Assembly (NCBI RefSeq): GCF_032118995.1
Contig: NC_092657.1
Coordinates: forward strand, 4,709,891 to 4,773,890
DNA from: Asterias amurensis
Taxonomy: Eukaryota; Echinodermata; Asteroidea; Forcipulatida; Asteriidae
Length of the DNA stretch: 64,000 nucleotides
Direction of reading: 5' to 3'
Program-made: the position numbers and the translations under genes
Shown: positions 13,101 through 23,239 of the stretch, one piece after another
How positions within the stretch are numbered: the first letter of the stretch is position 1
How the letters are laid out: each line of letters starts with the position of its first letter
The notes under the pieces: model-generated
Databases searched by the model: none
What the model was told of the DNA's origin: nothing
Seen by the model: the letters and a program-made list of their open reading frames with translations, nothing else

Positions 13101-13994
13101 CACACAGGAACTAACACGATGTAGCGAGCAACTTTGTCAAGGTGTCCCCATCATAGCAGGGCCCAATTTCATGGCTCTTCTTACCGTAAGCAAAAAATAG
13201 CCGCTTACGGAAGCAGGAAATTCCACGCTTACGTCATGTAGGATATATTTACCTTCACGATTGATAACAAAAACTTAACAGACACATTATATTTACAGTT
13301 AAAAAAAACAGAAACATTTCCGTATACACGTACATCCTGCCACCACTTTCTCATTCAAAATGTTTCAAAATAAATCAGTATCCCAAAATGAATGAAAAAG
13401 TGGTGGCAGGATACGGAAAATTGTTTCCAGGATTTATCTGTGCTTATTAAATCTGTCGGAAGTTTTTATAATGCTTACACAGGCCCTATCAATATCATTT
13501 GGCTTTGGTCCTTTCTACCTCCATGCACTATAACTACACCCTGGCCCTGGGATAAAACAGAGAAAAATGGGGGCGGCAGGAACTGAACTGAAAATTGTCC
13601 GTATCCTGCCACCACTTTCTCATTCGTTATGAAATAAAATAGTTACATCTTATAGGCCTAGACCATGATGTAGACCCAGTATTAGTAACTGGGGCGCTGT
13701 TCTCCTTTTTTCGAAATTTTGACATTATCGGGATGTCAAAATTTCGAGATTAAACTTATTTTTGTAAAAAATGAATGAGAAAGTCAAAGAAAGTGGTGGC
13801 TGGAAAGTTTTCCTTAGATTAGAAATAGAATGGAAGGATGAACATAATTATAAACTCAAGTCAAAGTTCAAACACTTCGACTCAAAACCTGTCATGCCAT
13901 GATTAAACCGAAGAAATGTGGACATAAATACCTGTTGGGCAACTGGATCCAAGATGCTGTGAATAGTCTTCGTGCGGTACGATGTGGTCGGCAT
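1136..13994 (-). CDS. VCL: Vinculin, N-terminal part (coding exons 1-5; continues off the left edge)
   Basis: Vinculin is a cytoplasmic adaptor at focal adhesions and cell junctions that links talin or catenin to actin. Coding exons in gene order: 13994-13932 ([20 protein letters not shown]..., start codon at 13994), 4422-4315, 2996-2825, 1905-1760 and 1304-1136. Phases join cleanly and give about 219 residues, nearly all of the D1 head subdomain. From memory these match human vinculin: SILEPVAQQ at the start, HEEGEVDGKAIPDLTAPV in exon 2, [19 protein letters not shown] across exons 3-4, FDEAEVRKI in exon 4 and LLPVLISAMKIFV in exon 5. The exon 5 donor is a strong GACA|GTAAGT at 1136; reading on would give an ALINRSF stretch loosely like human ALKNRNF, so a longer exon 5 is a weaker alternative. 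Intron 1 is about 9.5 kb and full of repeats. No break is seen. Paralogue alpha-catulin is less likely because the N-terminus is vinculin-like. Confidence 0.9.
1968..2640. repeat. Family M palindromic repeat split by a SINE
   Basis: Left part TAGGATTGGAAACTTTGCAC up to about 2,080; right part with AATCAGAGCATACTG and TTCACATGGTGTTATCGC from about 2,480. The SINE at 2,081-2,470 lies between. Compare the undivided copy at 56,124-56,566. Confidence 0.6.
2081..2470 (-). mobile_element. tRNA-Leu-like SINE, subfamily with a different body
   Basis: The tRNA-like head (GTGGCCGAGCGGTTAAGAGC on the minus strand) ends the element at about 2,466. The body differs from 661-1,015 and includes CCCAGTGCACTTA and the GCGCTATATAAGAC tail with (ATT)n. 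Confidence 0.75.
2725..2815. repeat. Degenerate CACGACA / CACCACGATA short repeat
   Basis: Tandem ACACCACGA-like units just inside intron 3 of vinculin, ending about 10 nt from the exon 3 donor at 2,825. Confidence 0.5.
3010..4000. other. Vinculin intron 2, mostly unassigned
   Basis: Contains a short palindrome of CCGTATC/GATACGG at 3,360-3,400 and a family A MITE end at 3,663-3,745 (AAGGCACTGGACACTG). No exon seen. Confidence 0.4.
4010..4255. repeat. Families F and D MITE remnants, adjacent
   Basis: 4,010-4,132 matches half of the family F palindrome (GCGCGGAG... GTGTGACCGGGC). 4,133-4,250 matches family D (CCATCCTAAGTTAGGACGAG and TCGTGAAATCGGCTGC). The same two families are nested at 53,648-53,972. 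Confidence 0.65.
4446..4816 (-). repeat. Family B MITE abutting vinculin exon 2
   Basis: About 370 bp with ends GTTAAAGC and GTGTCCGATGGCTTTAA. Internal TCTCGATATCGAGA and TTTTTGAGGAAAC-like palindromes match 30,412-30,788. One end lies only 24 nt upstream of the exon 2 acceptor at 4,422, so the branch point may lie inside it. Confidence 0.75.
4880..5039. repeat. Family I repeat
   Basis: Gives TTGCCTTGGTGCCCCTTG, TGCCCTTTACCAAGGAG and AACGAAGCATACAGGCCTG. Same family as the pieces flanking the 2.6 kb element and copies at 9,182 and 36,407. Confidence 0.65.
5194..5342. repeat. Palindromic MITE-like element
   Basis: ATAAGTTATCACACGCG at one end is answered by its complement at the other; the stem continues through AATACGGAAAATATAGCGC to a TCAGCCTTCGGCCTC centre. 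Confidence 0.75.
5877..8697. repeat. Family I repeat interrupted by the 2.6 kb element J
   Basis: The left piece, 5,877-5,950 (CAGGCCTGTATGCTTCG ... ACACCCTATG), and right piece, 8,584-8,697 (CCTATGAGGAAATTG ... ATCAGGCCTGG), form one family I copy once element J and one target copy are set aside. Confidence 0.75.
5951..8583. mobile_element. Element J: 2.6 kb non-autonomous DNA transposon with subterminal repeats
   Basis: Begins GGCAATTCCA and ends TGGAATTGCC, with CCTATG on both sides; the target duplication is 4-6 bp depending on where the terminal repeat is cut. The motif GTAACGTAACTAAC occurs, all on the plus strand, at 6,316, 6,481, 6,498, 6,518, 8,179, 8,194 and 8,381, with a one-base variant at 8,558. 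No ORF above about 100 codons and none resembling a transposase, so it is non-autonomous or badly decayed. Superfamily unknown. Confidence 0.7.
9182..9335. repeat. Family I repeat
   Basis: CATGGAGGCAACACAGG, TGCCCTTAAAATACTC and TTTCAAAAACAAAGCATCAG; a second partial end lies at 9,425-9,475. Confidence 0.6.
9597..9872. repeat. Family G MITE
   Basis: GGAACACGTTGCCTTGGATC at one end and CCAAGGCAACGTGTTCC at the other; an internal TAACACGGTTGGCCATTT arm. A shorter sibling of 42,126-42,512. Confidence 0.75.
9880..11710. other. Vinculin intron 1 stretch without recognised gene
   Basis: Mostly unassigned. A diverged family E-like palindrome (TTAGCAAATTT and AGCAAAATAC elements) may lie at 11,036-11,370. 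Poly-T and poly-A runs occur at 10,805-10,835 and 11,645-11,660. Short ORFs show no recognisable domain. Confidence 0.4.
11711..12095. repeat. Family A MITE
   Basis: TTAAAGGCAGTGGACACTAT to CCAATAGTGTCCACTGTCTTTAA in pieces, palindromic, with a central GAGACCTCAGATTTAGAATT foldback. Full-length copy of the commonest element in the window. Confidence 0.85.
12687..13041. repeat. Family A MITE
   Basis: AAAGGCACTGGACACTATTG at the left end, GTGTCCAGTGTCTTTAAA at the right; centre shortened relative to 11,711-12,095. Confidence 0.85.
13387..13630. repeat. Palindromic element with AAGTGGTGGCAGGATAC ends
   Basis: Left AATGAATGAAAAAGTGGTGG, right CCACCACTTTCTCATTCG. Solo copies of the same end occur at 13,330-13,360 and 13,770-13,805, so four ends cluster within 500 bp. 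Confidence 0.7.
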
Positions 13995-14786
13995 CTTGTC
14001 TGCTTGCACTAGCACCCGCTAGTTTGCTATTTGGCCTCGGGGGGTAAAATTACCTCTGCTCGCTGAACAACTCCGTTCTCGTTGTCTGGAACTGTTGCAC
14101 TCAGAATACAGAGTAAAACCGACTAGTCGGAAGCAATGTAGAATAAACAGCAATCCAACAGTGTCCCCGATATACCACGAACTTGCGTTTTTCCGGTGTA
14201 AAAATGCTCACTTTTCCGGTTTAATGACAGTTTTTAAGTCAGTAAACATGATCGTCTTTCAGCAAGCAACATTCCTTGCGTTCCAATGCAGGGCACACGG
14301 GTTGGGTTTTTGAGGTTATTTATAGACGGGTGCCTGGTCGTTCGTCTCCATGCATAATACACGTTCCGAGGAGGTATTTTGAACACGCTGGACGGGTCTT
14401 GTTTCCCGACTTGTTGCTAATTGTTTTTTCTTGTCAAAAAGTTTACTGCATAGGGCGGGGCGGGGGGGGGGGGTGCGGGGGTGGGGGAGTTCCAGACTGT
14501 ATGAAAATTGTCAAATTTAATATAAAAAATGTCTTTATGGGAAATCACAAGTATGCATTAAAAAAAAAAAGTTCAATTAATGTTCATGTATGTCTAGGAC
14601 TAGGAGGGACGGATCACCCAAATCTATAATTATTACAGGCGTGGGTCCTATGTCCACCGGTAGCGAACCCCGCCCCCTCCATCACTACCCTTTTGAGACT
14701 GTTGCACGCCCTCTTGTGGCGATCATAGTTACAACCTATAATCACCACACAGAAGATCTCCGGCGGACAGAATTCCCTGTGCACCT
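13995..14786 (-). other. Vinculin 5' UTR and upstream region
   Basis: No TATA box is evident close to the ATG. The stretch includes a poly-G run at 14,455-14,485. Plus-strand ORFs here have no recognisable domain. Confidence 0.3.
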
Positions 14787-15029
14787 GGGCCCAATTTTAT
14801 AGAGCTGCTAAGCACAAAAATTTGCTAAGCATGAAATTTCTACCCACATAAAAACAAGATTACCAGCCAAATTTCCATTTGTTGCATAGTGCTTGTTACT
14901 GGTATTCAGCTTTTGTTTGCTTATCCTGAAAATCACATGAAAATTTGGTTGTAAACCTGTTTTTATCAAGGAAGAAATTCCATGCTAAGCTAATTTTTGT
15001 GCTTAGCAGCTCTATGAAATTGGGCCCTG
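14787..15029. repeat. Family E palindrome
   Basis: CCCAATTTTATAGAGCTGC at the left, CAGCTCTATGAAATTGGGCC at the right, with TTTGCTAAGCATGAAATTTC inside. It separates the vinculin promoter region from the left arm of the inverted duplication. Confidence 0.75.
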
Positions 15030-15121
15030 CTCATAGTTACAATCTACAGATCAGAGGCATCAATGATTTGCATTGAAGAACAGATTCACCAAACAAGAAA
15101 TGTTTGTCTTTTTATGTGGTT

Positions 15122-15127
15122 TTTATT
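15122..15127 (-). terminator. Candidate polyadenylation signal, left PAN-FAMeT gene
   Basis: AATAAA on the minus strand, in GATGAATAAAAACCAC, about 2.1 kb after the stop codon. The same motif in the same context is kept in the right arm at 29,230, close to the outer edge of the duplication. Confidence 0.35.
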
Positions 15128-15172
15128 CATCCAACGAACGATAATGACATACATCAATATTGTGAATCATAT

Positions 15173-15522
15173 TAGCCTTGATCAAGGCTGTTGACGTACT
15201 GTTCCCCGTCCCGGTTCGCGGCACACCCATGCAGTGCATACACAAATGTACATTACCATACATTGTACAGCGAGAACAGTATAGCGTAGTCGTGAGAACG
15301 GTCGTGTCTTTGTATTTTCAACCTCATACACGTGGCTAATTGGGAGGTACCCATGTACCGTAAGTGTACCGTATACAGATGGTACATGTACATGTACACA
15401 CATACGCTGTAGTACACGTATTATATGCACTGTGTTATGTATAGGGGTGCGCTGGCGGAATTCAGTGATGGGGACTGGGATTTTGCAGATCGCGGCTGGC
15501 TGTAGCGCCTTGATCAAGGCTA
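15173..15522. mobile_element. 350-bp element with 9-bp target duplications (left arm only)
   Basis: Starts TAGCCTTGATCAAGGC, ends GCCTTGATCAAGGCTA. GAATCATAT flanks it at 15,164-15,172 and 15,523-15,531. The right arm continues across the equivalent point near 29,190 without it. The 9-bp duplication suggests a Mutator-like group (inference). Confidence 0.8.
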
Positions 15523-15750
15523 GAATCATATAGGTTATGTACAATAATTTTATATTATGAGTAATCAAATTGGCTTCAAGCATGGGGATGATTTTCCATG
15601 TGCTAAACCATTGATGAGGCCACGTAGTTAGACAAGATTTACAAAAATTATGACTGTCCAGCTTTTTGTAATACAAGTTCATCGATTCAAAAAATACATT
15701 TTGAACTCTCCCCAACATGTACACCCTACAAGTAATTGATGTGTGGTATT

Positions 15751-15890
15751 GGAAAGCTTTGAACGGTAGGTGGCAGCAGAATTACCAAGAATGTCCATTA
15801 CTTACGTAGTTCTGAGCATGCGCACTTAACCGAAACAAAGGATTTTACCTGTTGTAAGTCTGCTGCCACCAAGCGTCCCAAAAGACCCAC
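15751..15890. repeat. Family C foldback
   Basis: GGTGGCAGCAG and CTGCTGCCACC arms about 140 bp apart. Shared with the right arm at 28,850-28,970, so it predates the inverted duplication. Confidence 0.75.
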
Positions 15891-16314
15891 ATTAACTAGA
15901 AAAAGCAACAGTTAAAAGCAACACTAACTCTCTTCGCAAAGCTTTATAAATGAACTGATAATAATATGTCACTACAACAGACTTCGTGCCACAATTTTTT
16001 TAAAATCTATTTGATTATTATTAATATTTAGTATTAACCTACTACTTTTTAAGTGAAAGTTCCGTCATGATTGTGTATGTACAATAATGTTTTTATTATA
16101 AGTAGTTTTGGGAAAGGCTACCCCTCTTTTGCAGCCCTGGTTAATCGGTTTGTGCATTTGTTTTTGTGTATGGTGAACTTCCAGCTTGAAACTATAGCAC
16201 ATTATTATCCGTAGATTAATTTTTAATACTTTAATTGAAATTTTGTGTTCTGTTACAACTAGTTTTCACACCACAAAATACAACAATATTGTTTGGCTTA
16301 CATAATCTTAGCTG

Positions 16315-16694
16315 TAAAGGCAGTGGACACTTTTGGTAATTTGTCAAAGACTTCACAGTTGGTGTATCTCCACATAAGCATAAATAACAAACCTGTGAAA
16401 ATTTGAGCTCATTCGGTCATCGAACTTGCGATATAATAATGAAAGAAAAAACACCCTTGTCACACGAAGTTGTGTGCGTTTAGATGGTTGATTTCGAGAC
16501 CTCAAGTTCTAAACTTGAGGTCTCGAAATCAAATTCGTGGAAAATTACTTCTTTCTCGAAAACTATGGCACTTCAGAGGGAGCCGTTTCTCACAATGTTT
16601 TATACAATCAACCTCTCCCCTTTACTAGTCGCCAAGAAAGGTTTTATGCTAATAATTATTTTGAGTAATTACCAATAGTGTCCACTGCCTTTAA
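16315..16694. repeat. Family A MITE (left arm only)
   Basis: TAAAGGCAGTGGACAC to GTCCACTGCCTTTA, with TA on both sides. The right arm has no copy at the equivalent place near 28,430. Confidence 0.85.
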
Positions 16695-17223
16695 TATTTA
16701 CAAGAATAAGAGTATTTCAGATCAAGACGGTTATCCGTGAACGTTAACTTACATGAAACTAACACATCCACGTCGATAACTTGTTAAACTTATCGAGATC
16801 AAAATCTGTGCTCTATTACAGTTATTCACACTATAAATACAACAAAAGGCCTACATAATCTTAATATATCTTTAATAATAGAACATTAAGTGTTTCAATT
16901 AAACTGACCAATTAGACGGTTTTCGGTTACATCTATTGTTTTTTTAATAACTATATTTTTGGCAACAAACCCCCCAAACTGTGCATCAATTGGCCTGAGC
17001 TATTTGAAAAAGAGGCATTATTGGTATTACTTCTTTTTAAAGGCATACATACCCCAGTGATTCGATCGTTGTGCTACTGTTTTCAATAACAGCTATACAG
17101 CCCCTTTTGTTAATAACTATAGTTTTGGCAACAAAACCTCTAAAACTGTGCATCAATGAGCTATTAAAAAGTATACTGCTTATTTTTTTTTAAAGGCAAA
17201 CAGAAACGTTGTGCCATTTGTAT

Positions 17224-20028
17224 TCATTCATAGCAATAACTGTAAAAGATCCAGCTTACAGGCGAGCTATACGCAGCTAAACCGACATAATTGACTTGCA
17301 CCCTACGGGTCTCATCGTACCATTTAATAAATGGGTCGAGTTGACCACCTTGTCCTACCTGTATCATCCCGTTGTCGTAGTTTAGCCAGAATCGACGATA
17401 CTCAAACTCGTCCAGTAGGTCGTCCTTCGAAACTTCAAAATCGAAAGGATAACAATGCCTATCGCAACGAATGGCTGACTTCGTGTTGCCCCACCCACCG
17501 ATAGCTGTTTGGTAAAAAATGTACAACAATTGATGTAAGGCATCGGACACTATCGGTAAGTACTCAAAATAATTATAAGCAGATTTTTTTTGTTAACGAA
17601 CAATGGAGACCTGTTGATACTATAAAACTGTGTGAGAAACGGCTCCCTCCGAAGTTATAGCATAGTTTTCGAGAAAGAAGTAATTTCTTACTCAAATAAA
17701 AGGAAGACTTCAGCTGAAAGGCATCTGAAAACACAAATTTGTGCAACAAGGCTGTTTTTGTTCAATCTGTCTTTGAATGTGTCTACTGTCCTGTACTAGT
17801 ATACCGAATGTGTGAGGGCAACTTCAAAATGAACGGTCCAGCGAGTGCAAAGGACCTGTCGCCCCCCCCCAACCCCAAATTAGCGAGCGTTTTGGGGCAC
17901 AGCAAGTAAGCCAGAATCCAAAGAACGAAGACGTGTGGAAGGAACATAGCGCAGGATAAGATTAATATTATATACAGGGGCGGAACCGTGGACACAATGA
18001 AAGACAAACAACAATTAACAGAAAACGTACTTATTGCATAAAACTCATCTTCATTTGGCTTTTCAGAAAGAGCTAACATTGCGCTCTCTTTCCCTTTCGC
18101 GGCAAAGTCCAGTCTGATGTTTGTGCTTGAGTTGAGTCTCGGGAACAAGAAGTTGAAATGGAAGTCGTTCGGGATAGAGTTGCCCGGTATCTCAATAACG
18201 TCGCATTCTGCCAGACAAAAAATAGAAAACAACATAGAAAACAAACTTTCCTGAACAATTTCTCGACAAAAGCAATCCGATTAGTTTACTTGTTATTGTC
18301 TAAAAGCTCAAGATTACCGAATATCTAAAAATGTTGGAAAATTTTGAGTTTCAAACATTTTGTTTTAAGTATAACCTACCTAAACGAAAATGGCAAGGCG
18401 TTGTTTTTTGGCTGAATTTCTCTTAAAATGTTTTCAACCAATAAGGAAATTGAGTCGTATGGGTATAAATAGTCTTTAAATGTGTAAAAAAAAAAAATCA
18501 TTTCGATTACCCCGTTTTATCCAGTGCTTTTATGAATGATTCACTAAAAGCTGTTACGTCATCACTCATGTAACGTCAATGTGGGAGCTCCAACTTGTTT
18601 AGCCGCGTTGTTGCAGCGTGGGGTATAACAAAGCAAACTCCCACACATGACGTCAAAGTATTGCCATTTTGACGCACGCCGCCAACGGCAGAAGTGTTTT
18701 TAGTTTTTCAAAATCTTGAGTTTGGGGCCTGATCTTTTAATTAATAATAACGTAAAATTAAAGAGTGTACTAAATTAATATCAAAATACATTTAAGTAGT
18801 AAAAAAACACGTTATAACAGCATTCCCGTCCAAATCTAATGATACACTTCAAATAAAAAACTCATTGATTTCAGCCAGGAGTTCCTATATCAACCATTGG
18901 ATAAGAGATTTGTTGTTCGGCTTGACTCCGTCTTATATTGCAAATCTCCTTGTACCTTATGCCCCCTCTCGCACTCTTCGTTCTTCTGCTAAGTCCCTTT
19001 TAACTATTCCTAGAACTTCCTCATCATATGGCAATCGTGCCTTTTCCGCTTGTGCTCCTAAACTTTGGAACGCTTTACCTAATAACATCAGGTGCTGTAG
19101 TTCTCTTCCATTGTTTAAAAACTTGCTTAAAACTCATTTATTTAAATCCTTTTACACTTAGCTCATTACATGTCTTGACAGTAGATTATTCATTGTATAA
19201 TTTTTTATTATGTTCTACATTTCTTTTTTGTTGTATGTATTGTTTTTTTTTGTTCTGCGCCTCGGAATAGGGTCTTGTACACTAGATAGATGGCGCATTA
19301 TAAATGCATTATTATTATTATAATTATAACAAATCCTATGGACATTTTTAAGAGGAGTGGTGCGGTGACTCTACATCTAGACACCCATAATGGTAAAAAA
19401 AACTTATGTTCCAAACAAAATCTGAATGTTAGGAAAATACTATACCAGGACTGACGGACAGTGGTGTCAAAACATAGGGGTGTAACCGAATTTTGTTTAA
19501 GTCAAAGATTTAACCTGGGGTACATTTGCCATGCAATTTGGCTGGGTCTGAATTAGGAGCTTTTGGACCGATGCTTCGTCGAAACACACAACATATTGTT
19601 TACAAACAGACTGCTCGGGACAACCCTATGTCACTAGATGCAGGGTTTTCAAACGTACCTTTATGAACTTGTTCGTCAAAGTAGTAACAGCCATTTGATG
19701 GTTGTAAGTCAGATTTATCCGCAGCGTACACTGCACGGTTCAACTCGCAGAGCTTGTCATTCTCGCAGTAATTAAACGATTTGCAGGCGTTCTCATGCAG
19801 ACAGAGTACTGCGCAGAGCACATGTGACTGCACTGTTGCAGTGCGGTACGTCTTACCACGGAGTGCACGGTCACGTATTGGGCCGGGATAAAACAGGTGT
19901 TGGTATCCTTTGCGCATCTTCTGATGGACGCTTTGTGGTTGACTTTTGCTTAACACATTCTCAGATGTTGCGCTGTCCCAATAAATGACTGCTGACAGCA
20001 GAGCAAGTGCCCACACCACGTACACCAT
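17224..20028 (-). CDS. Secreted PAN/apple + Methyltransf_FA (FAMeT-like) domain protein, left copy
   Basis: Predicted secreted protein of 275 residues. Exons: 20028-19659 (370 nt), 18207-18031 (177 nt), 17504-17224 (281 nt). Exon 1 holds a signal peptide (MVYVVWALALLSAVIYWDSA) and a PAN/apple-like domain with cysteines in CAVLCLHENACKSF and CENDKLCELN. Exons 2-3 hold a domain like Pfam Methyltransf_FA (farnesoic acid O-methyltransferase name), recognised by GGWGNTKSAIR, FEYRRFW, GMIQVGQGG and VNYVGLAAY. Despite the Pfam name, catalysis should not be assumed; ligand binding in body fluid is equally plausible (inference). It is the minus-strand member of a head-to-head pair with 24,406-26,878; exon sizes and phases match except for one codon less in exon 3. 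Intron 1 carries a private LINE fragment and intron 2 a MITE. Both copies look intact. Confidence 0.88.
17535..17797. repeat. Truncated family A MITE in intron 2 of the left PAN-FAMeT gene
   Basis: TAAGGCATCGGACACTATCG, then AACAATGGAGACCTGTTG and AGAAACGGCTCCCTCCG. It ends about 31 nt upstream of the exon 3 acceptor; the right copy has a different element there. Confidence 0.75.
18914..19330 (+). mobile_element. 5'-truncated LINE fragment (left arm intron 1)
   Basis: Encodes the end of a non-LTR reverse transcriptase ORF: TPSYIANLLVPYAPSRTLRS, YGNRAFSACAPKLWNALP and FKNLLKTHLF, ending TAG near 19,161. A 3' tail with GCGCATTATAAATGC and (ATT)n follows. The right arm near 25,090 reads straight through the insertion point. 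CR1/L2-like by the YGxRAFSxxAPKLWNxLP signature. Confidence 0.85.
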
Positions 20029-20096
20029 TGCTTCTGGTTGATATGAAACAAATAAAAATGAAACTCAAATAAATACAAACACCCATAAATACAAAT

Positions 20097-20106
20097 TGTT
20101 ATAAAG
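20097..20106 (-). promoter_or_regulatory. TATA-like box of the left PAN-FAMeT gene
   Basis: On the minus strand CTTTATAA lies about 75 nt upstream of the ATG, within a stretch conserved with the right copy (GTCGTCTTTATAA). A short 5' UTR is implied. Confidence 0.5.
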
Positions 20107-20161
20107 ACGACTGATTATGGCCAAATCATTAGGTCTACCATTCCCAAGACCTTCTCAAAGG

Positions 20162-21146
20162 TATAGGTTTTCTCGGTCAATTTCGGCAAATGAGCAGCCA
20201 ATTTAAAGTCACCTGGAAATAGATTTTTTTCCTTTCAAACATAAGAGTATATGCTTACGAACAATAAAACAATTTTTTTAGTAATTGTTTGTCACGATTT
20301 ATATGTTTCAAAAATATATAAAGTTGTTTGGGGGGCTGACTCCGCCTACCTCTTTTGTAAAGTCAATCGAGGCAGACTTTGCCTGCAATGCGTATAGTAA
20401 ACACACGTGCAAAGTACATGTACGTCCAAGTCGTGAGCTGGTACATTTCAAAAAGTGTTTTTTCTGCATTCAGCAGCAATACACCTAGTCGGCATTGCCG
20501 GAAAAAACATTTTCTTTTTGAAACGTACAAACTCACGACTTGGTCCGTACATGTACTTTGCAATTGTGTTTACTCTACGAATTACAGGCAAAGTCTGCCT
20601 CGGTTGACGTCACGAACAGCGCCCTCTCGGGTCGGGGTCTACTCTTAAATTTGTAAATAACAGAAGAACTGATTTTTTAAAACCTTAGTTAACTGTTTAT
20701 TCACATTCCACTCATCAAAACACATATTAGTGACAAAAGCTTTATTTTGAAAAAATACCACTTCCAGGTGACTTTAACCACCAAGCTATTCTATTTCGCA
20801 CGAAATCGAATTCAACTGAAAAGGGTCAGTCGATTTCGTTTTGTGATTAGTCAAATGTGTTGTTGCGACATTCGATTTAACAAAATAATCATTCAATTTA
20901 ACAATTCATCAAAGCAGCATTCAAATTCGCAGACGCTTCTTGAGGCGTGTTTGTCACGAAAAAGAATGACGGTTCGCTTAATTGAACAGAATGCTAAAGG
21001 AATTTGACTCGACTTATGATGAAATTGAATGACCGAATTCTGAATTTGAAACACAGTAAAAACCGGAGAGGCAAAGTAGCTTTAATTCGATCGCCTGAAA
21101 ATTAAATTGGCTGCTCATTTTCCCAAATTGACCGAGAAAACCTATA
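20162..21146. mobile_element. About 985-bp nested foldback (left arm only)
   Basis: Outer ends TAGGTTTTCTCGGTCAATTT and its complement, with TA on each side. A second inner inverted pair (AAAGTCACCTGG at 20,206 and CCAGGTGACTTTAA near 20,765) encloses the palindrome at 20,362-20,608. Absent from the right arm near 24,280. No ORF of note. Confidence 0.7.
20362..20608. repeat. Palindrome inside the foldback
   Basis: GTCAATCGAGGCAGACTTTG against CAAAGTCTGCCTCGGTTGAC; the arms run through AAGTACATGTACG to an ACCTAGTCGGC centre. Confidence 0.75.
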
Positions 21147-21384
21147 TTAGCCATAATAAAACCTATGCCCAGTTGTTGTCAACCAGAAAAAAATAGTTTT
21201 GGATGAGAACAGACGTAATCATGAAAGAAAATAATTGTCAAAACTGACCCTCTCTCCAAAATGGAGTACAAATGGCGATGTCCACCCAAAGTGTACATTT
21301 TAAAATAAAAAAAATGCAATAAGCGAAACGCATTGATTGCATTTGACGGTATTATTTGAAAAATCGAAATGGTCTTGAACCGCG

Positions 21385-21600
21385 CCCAGGTTCATGGAGC
21401 TGCTTAACGGCTGATTTTGTGCTTACAGCAGTATTTTTTTTTACTACTCAGCCCGGCTTCAATGTGAACGCGCAACATGGCTCCCTATTATTCTTGCTTA
21501 CCTGTGAATACGCCGCCCTTACACATTATGTTGTTCTGCTACAGTTAAGCACGAAAATGTACGCTTACCGTTATTAGCAGCTCTATGAAATTGGGGCCTG
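21385..21600. repeat. Family E palindrome, shared with the right arm in part
   Basis: GGTTCATGGAGCTGCTTAAC to AGCAGCTCTATGAAATTGGG. A diverged half-copy lies at 24,060-24,165 in the right arm, so the insertion predates the duplication. Confidence 0.65.
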
Positions 21601-22200
21601 CTGTTAATTTTATGGTGCTAAACGATGAATAACTTCACGTGTTTTACCTTTGTTTTTACGTGATGGAGAGAGACCGCTAATTAGGTGGCTCTATGAAAAC
21701 AACGTCTTTACTGCACCTCGGCAAACCTTCAAGTGTGACGCAGATAAAATTGGCCCATACTTATATGCTATATAGGTCATGCAAGGCGTTTTAGGATAAA
21801 CAATTTTGGTGCATGACTTGTTTTTTATTGGCAATTTCATTAGCAGCAGGCAGGAGTTATAAAAGGAGCTATAAAAACTTGACCCCAAATAAAGACGGCA
21901 AACCTCCTTTGTTGTCCAATTTAATAATAATTGCCTATTTTTTATATATAATAGGCATGGCAGTTTCAGCCGTGCTTTATAATGAAACTCTTCAAGGACA
22001 CACTCACACTGTTTGTACAGAGCCAGGCACGGCGTGACTCCATTTTGTAAAAAACTAATAACGCGCCTTTCGTAACTGTTTTTTAACGGAAGCGTTTTGC
22101 CGCCACATAAATAGAATAAAACCTCTATCATAACCTCAAGTTTCGGTATACCGATCGTGTACGTACACGAGAAATCCAAACTTATCGTAATAATAATAAT

Positions 22201-22291
22201 AACAGCAGTAGCAGTAGCAGTAGCAGTAGCAGTAGCAGTAGCAGTAGCAGTAGCAGTAGCAGTAGCAGTAGCAGAAGCAGTAGCAGTAGTA
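22201..22291 (+). repeat. (CAGTAG)n microsatellite
   Basis: About 15 hexamer units in the spacer of the inverted duplication. All apparent ORFs over it are repeat artefacts. Confidence 0.95.
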
Positions 22292-22302
22292 ACAATAACA
22301 AT

Positions 22303-22430
22303 AACAATAATATTTCGTGGAATAGTATTCCAAGAAAAGTCTTTCACCATTATTTTCTGTAAACCCTGTACTTATTTGTAAATCTGTGAACTTTTTTTTG
22401 TTCTGTTCCGAAAGTGTCCAATGGCTTTAA
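22303..22430. repeat. Truncated family B MITE
   Basis: AATATTTCGTGGAATAG, CTTTCACCATTATTTTCTG and GTGTCCAATGGCTTTAA; the other half has been replaced by the microsatellite. Confidence 0.7.
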
Positions 22431-22572
22431 GGAAATATCACGATCATAAGTTTGGAATTTATCGTTATATAGCGTGACCTGTGGAAATTTCATTGAAAAA
22501 GAATGTAGTAGTGTTTCGGGATACTGCCGAGATCTGGAGAGGTTATGTCCACACACAGGAAGATTGCTGCTA

Positions 22573-22719
22573 ATGGGAGACTTTTGGGACGCTTGGTGGC
22601 AGCAGACACTCCAGGTAAATCCATTGTTCTCGGTAATGTGCACATGCTCAGAACTACGTAAACAATGGAAATTTACCTGGTAAGTCTGCTGCCACCTAGC
22701 GTTCCAAAGTCTCCCATTG
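22573..22719. repeat. Family C foldback in the spacer
   Basis: AATGGGAGACTTTTGGGACG to GTTCCAAAGTCTCCCATT with the GGTGGCAGCAGAC arms. Confidence 0.8.
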
Positions 22720-23239
22720 AATACACTTTTATGAGAGGCCAAGCGCGCGCTTCATATTATTCAAATTTCGGGGAATAAAGGTGATATATTTTTCCAATCG
22801 CAGTACTTCGAAGTGGAATGTTCCTCAACATTAATTATACTATCAAAAACTGAATTTTTTACCACTTAGGTTTTTATTGCCATTTTTGTTCAGAGTCATT
22901 ACCAAACATATACAGACCCTTTAAGTTGCTCATTTCGCCATTGCGAAGCTAGTACGTGTATGTGCTGAATACAGTCAATTTTAAATCAAAACGATGCGGG
23001 TTTTGGATATTTTTTAATTTTGTAAACTGAAGCTATTAATCAGAGGATCACCACTTGTCCCTTGTGTTTTTCTCTTTCATTGGAGGAACATTTAACTGTG
23101 TCCCTGTCTTTATCCCAAAGACAGGTACCTGCTACTCAGATCTAGTGATTCCATTAGATGCAATGATATCATTGGATAAACGTGCAGTGACATGAGCTTT
23201 CCATAGATCCCGAAACAGAACACTCCTATCACGTCCGCC

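Noticed and set aside
14276-14629. 117-codon ORF with a glycine run
   Set aside because: Low complexity from a poly-G tract upstream of vinculin; no domain.
17537-17550. Longer exon 3 reading at the left PAN-FAMeT gene starting with an internal Met
   Set aside because: That Met lies in MITE-flanking intron; the AAACAG acceptor at 17,504 matches the right copy's exon.
22136-22381. ORFs rich in Ala-Val, Ala-Thr or Cys-Tyr
   Set aside because: Translation of the (CAGTAG)n microsatellite in several frames.
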